Positions 40,192-49,908 of a DNA stretch of 64,000 bases are shown piece by piece (the first letter of the stretch is position 1; each line of letters begins with the position of its first letter). The position numbers were made by a program, and so were the translations under genes. Below the pieces are notes generated by a model. It was not told the DNA's origin, made no database searches, and saw nothing but the letters and a program-made list of their open reading frames with translations. The stretch comes from Bacillota bacterium (GTDB taxonomy: Bacteria; Bacillota; Bacilli; Paenibacillales; Paenibacillaceae). The DNA lies in assembly GCA_023391635.1 (NCBI GenBank), contig JAEWAQ010000013.1, positions 103,493-167,492 on the forward strand, given 5' to 3'.

Positions 40192-41967
40192 TCATGTCGC
40201 CCGGACGGTCGGAACGCTAATGCGGATGACGGTTCCCCACCCGTGTTTGCTCCTGATCTCGAACGTGCTCGAACTTCCGTAGGCCAGTTGAAGCCTCTTG
40301 TACGTGTTGAACAACCCGATGTGCTCCGTCTGCTCCTCGTCGTCAAGCAGCCTCAGCACCTGCTGCAGCCGTTCCTTGTCCATACCGATGCCGGTATCGA
40401 CGATCGAGATCCGCAATCTGCCCGCTTCCCGGTCAATTCCAAGCCGTACCCGGATATGGCCGAATCGCTCGCTTTCCTTGATTCCATGGTACACCGCATT
40501 CTCGATCAAAGGCTGGAACAGCAGCTTCATGACCTTGTATGCCATGATTTCCTCGTCGTCATACTCGATCATAAAATCGAATTTGTCCTTGTAGCGGATG
40601 TTCAGAATCTTCACGTAATTGTTCGTGTGGAAAATTTCCTCCTCGAGCGTAACGATCCGATTGGCGTCGCTGATCGAGTATTGCACGATCTCCGACAGAT
40701 GGTCGATCATCCGGCTCACTTCATTGTGCCCTCCGGTCAGGCTCATGGACTTCCAAAAAATCGTGCGCAGCGTGTTCGACAGAAAATGCGGGTTAATGTT
40801 GGCCTGCAGTGCCGTCATCTCCATCGCCTGAAGCTTGTACTTCTTCTCCGATAATTGCACCTGCAAATATCGCTGCTCCATGAACCGCTTGATCGTTCGC
40901 TGCAGAATGAAGCTGTATTCATCCGTGATTTTCGCCGGAAGCGCCGGTACGGGCAAGCCTTTCTCGCCGTTGTCGATCGTCTGAATAATCGTGACAAGGT
41001 TCCGGTAATTTCGCTTGGAAATGAAATAAACCAGAACGACGCCGAGCAGGAATGAAACGGCAAGCAGAACAATCGTCAAATACACGAGGCGGATCGGCAG
41101 TTGATAGAAGTATTGTGTCGGCGTGACGGAAATATATTGGAGATCGTATCTGCTCGACCCGATGCCGGACACGATATAGGATTTGCCGGCGAACGACGCT
41201 TCGTATAACTTGGAATCTCCAACCTGCCCCGGCCATGCCAGTTCGTTCAAGTCGAACGACTTCTGGCTGGAGCCCGCGATGACGCCGCCATCTTGCTGCC
41301 TCAAATAAATCGACTGGTACGGAAAATACAACTGTTCATCGAGCAGCGAGACGAATCTGTCGCTTTTCAGATTCATGACCAGCATCCCTTCCGCCTTCTG
41401 GGCGCCGGGAGCCGCAAATTTCCGATATACCGTAACCAAATCCGTCTTGCGGCGCTCGAACGAATATCGCTGCACCGTTCGATTCTCGATATACACCTGA
41501 GCATGGTCCGGAATGCGCGGCAGCGTTTCGTACCATGATGTATCAAAGTATTGCGAGGCCGAGGTCAGCCCTTCGTTGGAAGCCAGAAATTTGCCTTCCT
41601 CATTGCTGAAGTAGACATAGATCGAATAAATATACGGCTTGACGTTGGCGTGCGGGTTGATAATGTTCATCAAGGTGCTATATGCGCTTGCATCCGTTCC
41701 TGCGATTCCGTCTTTGCGCAGGATCAGCTTGAGGTCGGTAATCAGTCTGGAATTCAAATTCAAGGTGTAATACAGCGGATCCAGCTCATTCAGAATAGAT
41801 TCCACCACGTTCTTTGTTTGCTCCAGCATCTTATCGTTATTCGAATTGATTTCTTTCTTCATGTACGCTTGAGTAATGAAGAACGCGAAGCTTCCCAGAA
41901 TCAGAAGCGGGATCAAGAGCGGGATCATGTACTTGATCAAATAGCGTATAAAATAGGATTTTCTCAT
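40192..41967 (-). CDS. YesM-like sensor histidine kinase
   Basis: 591 residues. A membrane helix at about 9-35, an extracellular sensing domain of about 250 residues, a second helix near 295-320, a HAMP-like linker, then the LytS/YesM core with ANINPHFLSNTLRTI (phospho-accepting histidine) and the ATPase block near DTGIGMDKERL. It senses an outside signal, probably a sugar, and phosphorylates the AraC-type response regulator whose stop overlaps this gene's start. Confidence 0.88.
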   Translation of the reverse strand: MRKSYFIRYLIKYMIPLLIPLLILGSFAFFITQAYMKKEINSNNDKMLEQTKNVVESILNELDPLYYTLNLNSRLITDLKLILRKDGIAGTDASAYSTLMNIINPHANVKPYIYSIYVYFSNEEGKFLASNEGLTSASQYFDTSWYETLPRIPDHAQVYIENRTVQRYSFERRKTDLVTVYRKFAAPGAQKAEGMLVMNLKSDRFVSLLDEQLYFPYQSIYLRQQDGGVIAGSSQKSFDLNELAWPGQVGDSKLYEASFAGKSYIVSGIGSSRYDLQYISVTPTQYFYQLPIRLVYLTIVLLAVSFLLGVVLVYFISKRNYRNLVTIIQTIDNGEKGLPVPALPAKITDEYSFILQRTIKRFMEQRYLQVQLSEKKYKLQAMEMTALQANINPHFLSNTLRTIFWKSMSLTGGHNEVSRMIDHLSEIVQYSISDANRIVTLEEEIFHTNNYVKILNIRYKDKFDFMIEYDDEEIMAYKVMKLLFQPLIENAVYHGIKESERFGHIRVRLGIDREAGRLRISIVDTGIGMDKERLQQVLRLLDDEEQTEHIGLFNTYKRLQLAYGSSSTFEIRSKHGWGTVIRISVPTVRAT

Positions 41968-42698
41968 GTCCCCTCTTTCCGATTGCGGTAATCGCGAGGA
42001 GACATCCCGTAGTAATTTTTAAACGCCCGTGTGAAATTGAAGGCGTTGCTGTAGCCGACCATCTCGCTGATTTCATATGTTTTGTAGGCGATGTCGTCCA
42101 GATAATCGGCCGCCTTGGCCATCCGGACCTTGTTCAAATATTCGGAGAACAGCAGGCCGGCATTTTTCTTGAAAAATTTACTCAAGTAATCCGGGTTCAT
42201 ATGCACCAGCTTGGCCAGATCCTCCAGCGATACGTTCTTGTAATTCGTCTCTACATACTCCTTGATGGTCGCAATAATTTTACCCGACATATCCTGCCCG
42301 GCCTTAGCCGCGTTGTTGGCCTGACTGTCCAACTCCGCCTTTATATTCGTAAACGCCCGGATGAGCTCGTCATAATTGGTCGATTTCAGGATGTACCCGC
42401 GCACACCCGCCTCCATCGCTTTCTGGGCATAAGCAAAGTCCCGGTACGCACTAAACAGGATGACTTGGACGCCGGAGTGGGAACTATTCAACTCTGCAGC
42501 CAGATCGATGCCCGACATCACCGGCATGCGGATATCGCACAAAATGACGTCGACTTCATGCTGCCGGATGTAGGCCAACGCTTCTTTCCCGTTCTCCACA
42601 TTGCCGACAACATCGAAGCCGATCGAATTCCATGGAAAATACTTACGCAAGCCGTTGCTGATTTCGTAATCGTCATCTGCAATGAGCAGCTTATACAT
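41964..42698 (-). CDS. YesN-like AraC-family response regulator
   Basis: 244 residues started at MYKLLIADDDYEI, 6 nt after GGGGG; the open frame runs upstream without a better site. Receiver domain at 1-120 with CDIRMPVMSGIDL (phosphoacceptor aspartate). C-terminal AraC domain with two helix-turn-helices (MNPDYLSKFFKKNAG; GYSNAFNFTRAFKNYYGMSP). It would activate the upstream transporter operon in response to its partner kinase. Confidence 0.9.
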   Translation of the reverse strand: MYKLLIADDDYEISNGLRKYFPWNSIGFDVVGNVENGKEALAYIRQHEVDVILCDIRMPVMSGIDLAAELNSSHSGVQVILFSAYRDFAYAQKAMEAGVRGYILKSTNYDELIRAFTNIKAELDSQANNAAKAGQDMSGKIIATIKEYVETNYKNVSLEDLAKLVHMNPDYLSKFFKKNAGLLFSEYLNKVRMAKAADYLDDIAYKTYEISEMVGYSNAFNFTRAFKNYYGMSPRDYRNRKEGT

Positions 42699-42798
42699 AA
42701 CGTAGCCCCCGCTTGCACTGAACTCGCTTTCATGGTGTGCATTCATGATAATCCACCAAGCCACGGCGATCAAGTTGCGCAAGGCGACTTAAGCGCGA

Positions 42799-43641
42799 TT
42801 ATCCTTTCAGCCCGGTTGTCGCGATTCCTTCGACAAAATACTTCTGCGCAGCGAAGAAGATGACCACGCACGGCACGATGGCCACGATCGACATCGCCAT
42901 CACCTGATTCCATTGCGCTGCCGCGTTGACGTCCAGCGACATGCGCAATCCAAGCGCGACCGTAAACTTCTTAACGCTGTTAATGTAAATCAAAGAGTTG
43001 AAAAAATCGTTCCAAGTCCAAATAAACTGAAAGATCGCGGCTGAGAACAACGCAGGTTTGCTTAACGGCAATAATATTTTGGTCAAGATGCCGAAAGAAT
43101 TGCAGCCGTCGATCGTCGCCGACTCATCAAGCTCGCGCGGCAGCCCTCGGAAGAACTGAATCAGCAGGAAGATGAAAAACGGATAGCAAGCGAACAGCGC
43201 CGGAATCGTAAAAGGCAAATAGCTGTTTAGCCATCCCAATTCCTTGAACAGGATGTAACGAGGGATGATGATAACGGCATTCGGCAGCATCAAGGTGGAA
43301 ATCATGACCGCAAACAGCAAGCCCCGCAGCGCGAACTGAAAACGGGCGAAGCCGTAAGCGACGATCGCGCAGGACACGACGGTGAACAGCACGGTCGGAA
43401 CGACAAGCCGCACCGTATTGAGCAGAAAGACGCCGAACGTAAATTGGCCGGTCCCTTCCCACCCCTTGGCATAGGCATCCCAAACTATATGCTTCGGCAG
43501 CAATTGCAGGGAGCCGAATATTTCGCTATTGTCCTTGAACGAAGCGAAGAACAGCCAGATGAGCGGGTAGGTCATCATGAAAGCGAACAATGTCAGGATC
43601 GCATATTGGAGAAGGTTGCGAGCCTTGCCGCCGAGAATCAT
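42799..43641 (-). CDS. Carbohydrate ABC transporter permease (MalG-like)
   Basis: 280 residues with six predicted membrane segments. The cytoplasmic EAA loop is present as ESATIDGCNSFGILTKILLPLSKP in pieces. Started at the ATG in an ATGA overlap with the first permease. It pairs with that permease and the lipoprotein upstream. The ATPase is not encoded here, so a shared MsmX-type subunit is likely. Confidence 0.9.
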   Translation of the reverse strand: MILGGKARNLLQYAILTLFAFMMTYPLIWLFFASFKDNSEIFGSLQLLPKHIVWDAYAKGWEGTGQFTFGVFLLNTVRLVVPTVLFTVVSCAIVAYGFARFQFALRGLLFAVMISTLMLPNAVIIIPRYILFKELGWLNSYLPFTIPALFACYPFFIFLLIQFFRGLPRELDESATIDGCNSFGILTKILLPLSKPALFSAAIFQFIWTWNDFFNSLIYINSVKKFTVALGLRMSLDVNAAAQWNQVMAMSIVAIVPCVVIFFAAQKYFVEGIATTGLKG

Positions 43642-44543
43642 CGTTTGCCGTTCCCCCCATCCTCGTAATACGTCCAATATTGCGATGATTTAAAGATAAG
43701 GGCCGTGACTGCCAGAATGAACAGGAACAAAATCCAGGACAGCGCGGAAGCATAACCCATCTTGTAAAACTTGAAGCCCTCATCGTACAGTTTAAGCGCG
43801 AACAAATACGTGGAGTTCATCGGCCCGCCATTCGTGATCACGAACGCCCCGGTGAAATCCTGAAAGGCGTTGACCATCTGCATCACAACATTGAAGAAGA
43901 TGACCGGCGTAATGAGCGGCAACGTGATGCGGAAGAACATCCGAATGCGCGATGCGCCGTCCACGCGGCCCGCTTCATACAGCTCTGCAGGCACTTGCTT
44001 CAGCCCAGCCAGGAAAATAACCATCGAAGAACCGAATTCCCAGACCGGCAGCAGGCTCAGAGTAAACAGCGCCATATCCGGACTGCCCAGCCAGTCAGCG
44101 GGCGGCACGCCCACCGACTCGAGCAGCCGGTTGACCATCCCTTCTTTCATGAACAAGAAACGCCACAGGATCGATACCGCCACACTGCCCCCCAATATGG
44201 AGGGCAGGTAGAACAAGGTGCGGTAGACGCCGACGAATTTCAGCCTTACGTTCAGCATAACGGCGACCAGCAGCGCAAATACGAGCTTCATCGGCACCGA
44301 AATCAGCACATAAGACAGCGTCGTACCCAACGACTTGTAGAAATTGCTGTCCTTGGTGAACATGTCGACATAATTATCGAATCCAATCCATGCCGGTGCT
44401 CCTGTAATATTGTACTTCGTAAATGAATAGTAGAATGAAGCTCCGAACGGATACAATTGGAAGACGAGGAACCCGATCAACCACGGAGCAATATACAGTA
44501 ACCCGACCTGCTGCTTGAGTCGATTTTTTATGCTGAAATTCAC
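43638..44543 (-). CDS. Carbohydrate ABC transporter permease (MalF-like)
   Basis: 301 residues with six predicted membrane segments and the EAA-type loop YEAGRVDGASRIRMFFRITLPLITP in pieces near 195-215. It forms the membrane channel with the adjacent permease. The gene order binding protein, permease, permease, response regulator, kinase suggests one operon. Confidence 0.9.
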   Translation of the reverse strand: MNFSIKNRLKQQVGLLYIAPWLIGFLVFQLYPFGASFYYSFTKYNITGAPAWIGFDNYVDMFTKDSNFYKSLGTTLSYVLISVPMKLVFALLVAVMLNVRLKFVGVYRTLFYLPSILGGSVAVSILWRFLFMKEGMVNRLLESVGVPPADWLGSPDMALFTLSLLPVWEFGSSMVIFLAGLKQVPAELYEAGRVDGASRIRMFFRITLPLITPVIFFNVVMQMVNAFQDFTGAFVITNGGPMNSTYLFALKLYDEGFKFYKMGYASALSWILFLFILAVTALIFKSSQYWTYYEDGGNGKR

Positions 44544-44556
44544 GTTATACCCCGCC

Positions 44557-45921
44557 CTATTTCAAATCTTCGAACTTATCCTGCAGTCGCTGCATGAGCT
44601 GCTCGGCCCCTGCTTCCGGGGTCAGCTTGTGATACACGACCTTCTCGCATACATCGCGGATAATATCCGCCACTTCCAGATTGTTCAGCACGAGCGGCGG
44701 CGGCGTTGCCGGCGACTGCAGCGTGTTGTCCACCATCTCGGCAATATCGGTATCGATTTTTCCCGCGTCCACAAGCGCTCTCTTCGCGATGTCGGACGTC
44801 GGCACGGAACGCGTATCGAGCAGGATCAACGCCGATTCCTCGCTGTTCAACAGCCAGTTGATGAACTTGACCGCCTCATCCTGATGTGGCGAGTTTTTAC
44901 TGACGCCCACGAGCATGGACGGCTTTGTCTTAATCGCTTGCGATTGGCCGCCTTCCACGATGATCGGCTTGCCGACCGCGAAATTAGCCTCGCCCGCCGC
45001 AGTCTTGTACTTGCCCACCGTGGAAGACCAGTCCAGCGTCAGCCCCATTTCGGCGTTAATCCACTTCGGATTTTGCTCCATCTTGCTGCTGAACAAGGCG
45101 GCATCCCCGAGCGGTTGGGCTGCGCCGCTATCGAATACCCGCTGCATCACGGTCAGCGCTTCCGCAATGTCTTCCTTGGATGCCGCAATGGCCGGGTCGT
45201 CGGTCAACCAGTAGGATCCATTCTTGGAGTACAAGTACTCATCCAAGATGAACCCGCTTAAGCTGCTCGGCTCGATCGACAGCAAATACTGGCTCTTGTC
45301 GGCTTTGTTGACGCGCTCTCCTTCTTCAATCAGCTTGTCCCAAGTCCAATGCGTATCCGTTGACAGCCCGTGTTTGTCCATGAACGCCTTGTTGATCATC
45401 GAGCCGAAGCCGTTCGTGCCCATAGGCAGAGCCACAAGCTTGCCGTTCACCGAACTGTATTCGTCAAGAATCTTCTGCGGGAATTGCGTGAGATCGATGG
45501 CCGATTCCTGGCTCAAGTCGACGAAGATGTCTCCTTGTACGGACAGATCCGGCAGCCACGGATAATCGAGCTGCATAATGTCTGGAGCCGAATTGCCGGC
45601 AATCTGCGTCATCAGCTTCTGTTGGTAACCGTCATAGCCCTGATACTCGCCCTCAATCGTCACATGCGGGTTCAACTTCGTGTAGGCGTCGATCGCTTCG
45701 AGCGTCGCCTTGTGTCTTACGTCCGAGCCCCACCATGCAAATCGGAGCGTTACCGGCTTCGCGTCCGGCTCGACGCTCTGCTGCGCCGGCGTACTGGCAT
45801 TGGCGCCGCCAGACGGGCTGGCGGACTCGTTGTTGCTCGCGCCGCCGCACCCTGTGATGAATACGCTTACAGCAAGAACGCACGACCCGATACCATACCA
45901 CTTCTTGGTTCTCTTTCTCAT
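44557..45921 (-). CDS. Sugar-binding lipoprotein
   Basis: 454 residues. A signal peptide with lipobox VFITGCGGASNN (cysteine about 25), then a serine/alanine linker and an extracellular solute-binding domain (family 1) with YQGYDGYQQKLMTQIAGNSAPDIMQLDYPWLPDLS in pieces. It captures the substrate for the two permeases. The substrate is probably an oligosaccharide; exactly which cannot be told. Confidence 0.9.
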   Translation of the reverse strand: MRKRTKKWYGIGSCVLAVSVFITGCGGASNNESASPSGGANASTPAQQSVEPDAKPVTLRFAWWGSDVRHKATLEAIDAYTKLNPHVTIEGEYQGYDGYQQKLMTQIAGNSAPDIMQLDYPWLPDLSVQGDIFVDLSQESAIDLTQFPQKILDEYSSVNGKLVALPMGTNGFGSMINKAFMDKHGLSTDTHWTWDKLIEEGERVNKADKSQYLLSIEPSSLSGFILDEYLYSKNGSYWLTDDPAIAASKEDIAEALTVMQRVFDSGAAQPLGDAALFSSKMEQNPKWINAEMGLTLDWSSTVGKYKTAAGEANFAVGKPIIVEGGQSQAIKTKPSMLVGVSKNSPHQDEAVKFINWLLNSEESALILLDTRSVPTSDIAKRALVDAGKIDTDIAEMVDNTLQSPATPPPLVLNNLEVADIIRDVCEKVVYHKLTPEAGAEQLMQRLQDKFEDLK

Positions 45922-46126
45922 GTTCGACCTTCCTTCGCTTAATTTGATGAATAAGGTTTCGCACCTTATAGCAAGGTTACCATCCTGGCATGCGCCGCCA
46001 TAGGTATCTCGCTTGATAAAAGCTATCTGTAATCTATCGTCTGCGCAAGGATGTCAATTTAAGATATGTCGGAAGCAGCAACCTTCAATCTGACGATTAC
46101 ACCATTCATAGATTCTCCAATGTCCG

Positions 46127-46165
46127 CAAAAAACCGCAAGTCCCGGAAATTGCCGGAACTTGCGG
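46127..46165 (-). terminator. Terminator of the sugar isomerase gene
   Basis: Minus-strand CCGCAAGTTCCGG-CAATTT-CCGGGACTTGCGG followed by TTTTTTG. The rest of the roughly 300 bases before the binding-protein gene holds a possible -35 (TTGACA, minus strand, 46057-46052) and nothing else I can recognise. Confidence 0.88.
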
Positions 46166-46227
46166 TCGCCAGAGCCACGATTTTGATCCGCGAGGGATTT
46201 GTCCACCCCGCTTCTATTGCTTACACT

Positions 46228-46995
46228 TTATACCCAGCCGCGCTCGCGGAAGAAGTTCAAGTTGTTCTTCGCGCTGGTCAGCGAATCGACTTCATAGCCT
46301 TCCTGCTCGATGATAACGTATTCTACGCCCGCTTTCTCGACGGCGGCAAGCGCGGCGTCCCAATTAACGGAGCCCTTGCCGACCTCGGCATCGGTGCCGT
46401 CTTCCTTGAAGTCCTTCGCATGCACGACCGGCAACCGGTCAGCATACTTCTCCACGTAAGCAGCCGGATCCTGACCTCCGACCTTGACCCAGCCCAGATC
46501 GAATTCGGCGAACAGCTTGCTTGCCGGTACCCGCTCCAGCAGCCGGTCTATCGCCAGCTTGCCTTCCACCGGTTTGAATTCGAAAGCATGGTTGTGATAA
46601 CCGAACGTCATGCCGGACGGTGTCACGATGTCGGACGCTTCCTCTAGAATATCGGCCCATTTCTCGACATCCGCCACCGTCGGATTGTCGCCTAGCGGAT
46701 AGTGCGGCACGATGAAGCGCTTCAATCCCAACTCCTGCGCATACTCCACCTGCTCTTTTACATGGTCCTGCCACGGCTTCGGCTGATTCAGCCCAAGACC
46801 GACGTGCGCGGAAGGCGCCTCGATTCCCGCACCCTCCAGCGCCGCGCGCAGGTCCTTCGCGGAGACGCCATAGTAACCCGCAAGCTCGACGTACTTGTAG
46901 CCGATGTCCGCGATTTGACGGATCGTGCCAAGAAAATCCTTCTGACAGAAATCCCTTACCGAATACAATTGAATCCCGACTTTTGGTTTGCTCAC
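46228..46995 (-). CDS. Sugar phosphate isomerase/epimerase (xylose isomerase-like TIM barrel)
   Basis: 255 residues of the IolE/IolI-like AP-endonuclease-2 fold: KVGIQLYSVRD start, YKYVELAGYYG near 33, PSAHVGL near 60, FGYHNHAFEF near 151-160, FDLGWVK near 186, VVHAKDF near 215 and a final EQEGYE. The H and E/D residues form the metal site. It interconverts sugars or inositol derivatives. It sits near the sugar transporter operon and may act on its product. Confidence 0.85.
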   Translation of the reverse strand: MSKPKVGIQLYSVRDFCQKDFLGTIRQIADIGYKYVELAGYYGVSAKDLRAALEGAGIEAPSAHVGLGLNQPKPWQDHVKEQVEYAQELGLKRFIVPHYPLGDNPTVADVEKWADILEEASDIVTPSGMTFGYHNHAFEFKPVEGKLAIDRLLERVPASKLFAEFDLGWVKVGGQDPAAYVEKYADRLPVVHAKDFKEDGTDAEVGKGSVNWDAALAAVEKAGVEYVIIEQEGYEVDSLTSAKNNLNFFRERGWV

Positions 46996-47075
46996 GATGC
47001 TTGCACCACCCTCTGAACGATTAACGCCCGCCCGTGATTGCCGCCGACGCGGCGCACGCTTGGACTGCCATTCTC

Positions 47076-47112
47076 ATTATAGGCGATAACCGCTCCGGGG
47101 CGAAGCGGTTAT
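47076..47112 (-). promoter_or_regulatory. Promoter with a 9-bp inverted repeat
   Basis: Minus-strand TATAAT (47081-47076) for the isomerase gene. The inverted repeat ATAACCGCT-N9-AGCGGTTAT (47086-47112) overlaps the expected -35 region. Either an operator for a sugar-responsive repressor or a stem at the end of the deacetylase transcript; the lack of a T-run favours an operator. Confidence 0.5.
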
Positions 47113-47134
47113 TTTGCCTTCTTTATATGGCATT

Positions 47135-47923
47135 TTACCCTACCGGTTTGCTTCTTCTCATCAGCTCCGATACCGTGACGAATCGATAGCCTTGCTTGTG
47201 CAGCTCCGGCAGGATAATCGCAAGCGCCGCGGCCGTCTGGGATGATCCGCTTACGTAATCATGCAGCAGCACAATATCTCCGCCGCGCGCGTTGCGGAGC
47301 ACCTTGCGCACGATGTGCCCCACGCCGGGCCTTGCCCAATCGCGCGTGTCCTGATGCCAGGACCAAAGCACGGTCTGCAGACGCTCGCGTTTCGCCTCTT
47401 CCAGCACCCGGTCGTTGAACATGCCGCCGGGCGGCCGGAACAAGTTCGCCTTCTGCCCGGTTGCCAAGAAGATGGATTGCTGCGTACGGCTGATTTCTTC
47501 GCGGATCTGCTCCGGCGTGAAGGCGGCGGAGGATAGAAAACGATGGTTATACGTATGATTGGCGATTTCGTGTCCTTCTTCGATCTCGCGCTTGGCGATC
47601 TCGGGATGCTGCCGGACTTTGCTGCCGATTGCGAAGAAGGTCGCTTTGGCGCCGTATTGTTTCAAGATGTCCAGTATGAGCGGCGTTTCCACCGGGTCTG
47701 GTCCGTCATCGAAAGTCAGGGCAAGCACCTTGTCGTCTCCGGGAACTTCCCATACGACATCTCCCCTGGTTTCATAATAGGGACGTTGGTGCTCGGGCGG
47801 GTATCCGTTTTGGGTAGCATTCACATATCTTTGGCCTTGGGTGAACCATCCCATGCCAGCAATGATGCAGAGCGCGGCCGCCAATTTGCCTGCTGCCGCG
47901 AACATCCGCCTGCGTTTCGACAT
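47135..47923 (-). CDS. Polysaccharide deacetylase
   Basis: 262 residues from the ATG with GGAGGGG 5 nt upstream; the longer frame is ignored. A short basic start and membrane anchor (about 12-28), then the NodB domain: LALTFDDGPDP (metal aspartates), HEIANHTYNHR (two histidines), FRPPGG and HDYVSGS. It removes acetyl groups from peptidoglycan or similar polymers at the cell surface. The size and anchor resemble spore or vegetative PdaA-like enzymes. Confidence 0.9.
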   Translation of the reverse strand: MSKRRRMFAAAGKLAAALCIIAGMGWFTQGQRYVNATQNGYPPEHQRPYYETRGDVVWEVPGDDKVLALTFDDGPDPVETPLILDILKQYGAKATFFAIGSKVRQHPEIAKREIEEGHEIANHTYNHRFLSSAAFTPEQIREEISRTQQSIFLATGQKANLFRPPGGMFNDRVLEEAKRERLQTVLWSWHQDTRDWARPGVGHIVRKVLRNARGGDIVLLHDYVSGSSQTAAALAIILPELHKQGYRFVTVSELMRRSKPVG

Positions 47924-48017
47924 TCGCACCCCTCCGTGATAGGCAGAAGCACCGCAGTTCGCGGCGCCTCTGCCTGAGCTTTCCTTGCCGCCGCATACGG
48001 CTCGGCGAGGATCGCGA

Positions 48018-48224
48018 TTAGAAGCCTTTGTATTGCGGCTCCTCGTTCTCAAGCTGCTGAACCCTGGATTCCACCTGCTGGACGATCTGGCCCGCCTGCG
48101 CGGCGCAGTCGGTGAACAGCTGCTTGGCTTGCTGATTTTGCGTACTCAGCGCGAACGTCTCGAGGCTGGCTTGCGCGCTCTTCAGCGAAGCAACGCAAGT
48201 CTTCACTTGGGAAGCTACCGTCAT
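48018..48224 (-). CDS. DUF1657 protein
   Basis: 68 residues started at MTVASQVKTCVASL behind a weak GATCGAAGGATG-type site. Two helices with LKSAQASLETFALSTQNQQAKQLF in pieces define the DUF1657 family, which accompanies extra spoVA operons in spore formers. It is divergent from spoVAC, sharing the intergenic region. Confidence 0.88.
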   Translation of the reverse strand: MTVASQVKTCVASLKSAQASLETFALSTQNQQAKQLFTDCAAQAGQIVQQVESRVQQLENEEPQYKGF

Positions 48225-48387
48225 CCTTCGATCACCTTGGCTTTCTTTCGGATTGGTGTCAAACCACAATGTAGGATAACCTGTGCGAATCCACGTTAAT
48301 CAGGGGAAATTTACCACCTTTGATTTCATCGCCGGTGTGGGATGCTTGTAAGCAAATGGTTCTTCGAGGGGAGCGGCGGATCGCGAC

Positions 48388-48858
48388 ATGGCAAGCAAGA
48401 AATTAAAAAAACTAACGCCGGTTCAGCAGGAGTACCAGACCGTCGCCAAGCGGCGCGAGCCGCCCCGCCCCGTGCTGCGCAACAGCGTGCGGGCTTTCGT
48501 CGTCGGGGGGTTGATCTGCATCGGCGGTCAAGCGATCCAGCAGATGATGATCCATTGGGGCGGATTCGATGCGAAGCGGGCGGCGAATCCGACCGTGGCC
48601 ATCCTCATTCTGCTGTCGGTGTTGCTGACGAGCTTCGGCGTCTATGACAAGCTCGGACAATGGGCGGGGGCCGGGTCGGCCGTGCCGGTCACCGGGTTCG
48701 CCAATGCCATGGCATCGGCGGCGATCGAACATCGCAGGGAAGGTCTGGTACTCGGCGTGGGAGGCAATATGTTCAAATTGGCCGGCCCCGTTATCGTATT
48801 CGGCACGGTGGCGGCGTTCGTCATTGCAATTATCCGGCTATTAGTGAAAGGGGGATAA
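48388..48858 (+). CDS. spoVAC: Stage V sporulation protein AC
   Basis: 156 residues. A hydrophilic start with KKLTPVQQEYQTVAKRREPPRP, then four membrane helices. The middle with YDKLGQWAGAGSAVPVTGFANAMASAAIEHRREGLVLGVGGNMFKLAGPVI in pieces is the SpoVAC signature. It is a mechanosensitive-type part of the dipicolinic acid channel in the inner spore membrane. First gene of the plus-strand cluster. Confidence 0.94.
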   Translation: MASKKLKKLTPVQQEYQTVAKRREPPRPVLRNSVRAFVVGGLICIGGQAIQQMMIHWGGFDAKRAANPTVAILILLSVLLTSFGVYDKLGQWAGAGSAVPVTGFANAMASAAIEHRREGLVLGVGGNMFKLAGPVIVFGTVAAFVIAIIRLLVKGG

Positions 48859-48867
48859 CGGGAGGCC

Positions 48868-49902
48868 ATGCTGAAGGGTCACCAGAGCTGGGTGTTCGAA
48901 CACAAGCCGGTTATCGCGGGGACGGCAACCGTCGTCGGCCCGTTTGAAGGCAGGGGGCCGTTGGCGAGAGACTTCGATATCGTGCATGGCGATTCCTCGC
49001 TCGGACAGGAAAGCTGGGAGAAGGCGGAGCGTTCCCTGCTCGAAGAAGCCGCCAAAATTGCCATCGAGCGGGCAGGCATTACAAAGGAAGAAGTGCAGTT
49101 CTATGTCGGCGGCGACCTGTTGAACCAGATCACGAGCAGCAGCTTCGCCGCACGCACGCTGTCCATTCCCTACATCGGGGTCTTCGGGGCTTGCTCGACC
49201 TCGATGGAGAGTTTGGCGCTGGCGGCTTACATTATGCAGAACAAGGGCGCGCGCCACGTACTCGCCGGAACTTGCAGCCACAACGCCAGCGCGGAGAAGC
49301 AATTCCGCTACCCGACGGAATACGGCTCGCAGAAGCCGCCGACTGCGCAATATACGGTGACCGGAGCGGGGGCAGCCGTGCTTTCACATGCGGGCAGCGG
49401 TCCCGTGGTGGCAGCGGCGACGATCGGCCGAGTCGTGGATATGGGCATCAAGGACCCGTTCAATATGGGCGCTGCCATGGCTCCCGCTGCCGTCGACACG
49501 ATCAGCGCGCACTTTCGCGACCTGCGCATCGGGCCGGAGCATTATGACTTGATCGTCACGGGAGATCTGGCGAAGGTCGGCTACGAGATCGCCAACGACT
49601 TGCTGGAGAAGCATCGCGTGCAGTTGGCGCCCGGCCAGTATCAGGATTGCGGCATGTTAATCTACGATTACGAGACACAGATGGTGCAATCCGGCGGCAG
49701 CGGCTGCGCTTGTTCAGCCGTCGTCACCTACGGGCATTTACTGCGGCGCATTCGCGAAGGCGAACTGAAGCGGGTGCTCGTGGTCGCCACCGGCGCCCTG
49801 CTATCGCCGCTGTCCTACCAACAGGGCGAATCGATCCCGTGCATCGCGCATGCGGTGGCGATCGAAGCGCAATCGCAGCCGAATGCGGAGGAGAGGAGGT
49901 AA
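48868..49902 (+). CDS. spoVAD: Stage V sporulation protein AD
   Basis: 344 residues of the thiolase-fold SpoVAD family (KPVIAGTATVVGPFEGRGPLARDFD in pieces, FGACSTSMESLALAAYIM near 108, TGDLAKVGYEIANDLL near 228, MLIYDYETQMVQSGGSGCACSAVV in pieces near 255). It binds dipicolinic acid outside the inner spore membrane. It starts 9 bases after spoVAC and ends 6 bases before the DUF421 gene. Confidence 0.94.
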   Translation: MLKGHQSWVFEHKPVIAGTATVVGPFEGRGPLARDFDIVHGDSSLGQESWEKAERSLLEEAAKIAIERAGITKEEVQFYVGGDLLNQITSSSFAARTLSIPYIGVFGACSTSMESLALAAYIMQNKGARHVLAGTCSHNASAEKQFRYPTEYGSQKPPTAQYTVTGAGAAVLSHAGSGPVVAAATIGRVVDMGIKDPFNMGAAMAPAAVDTISAHFRDLRIGPEHYDLIVTGDLAKVGYEIANDLLEKHRVQLAPGQYQDCGMLIYDYETQMVQSGGSGCACSAVVTYGHLLRRIREGELKRVLVVATGALLSPLSYQQGESIPCIAHAVAIEAQSQPNAEERR

Positions 49903-49908
49903 GCCGCC

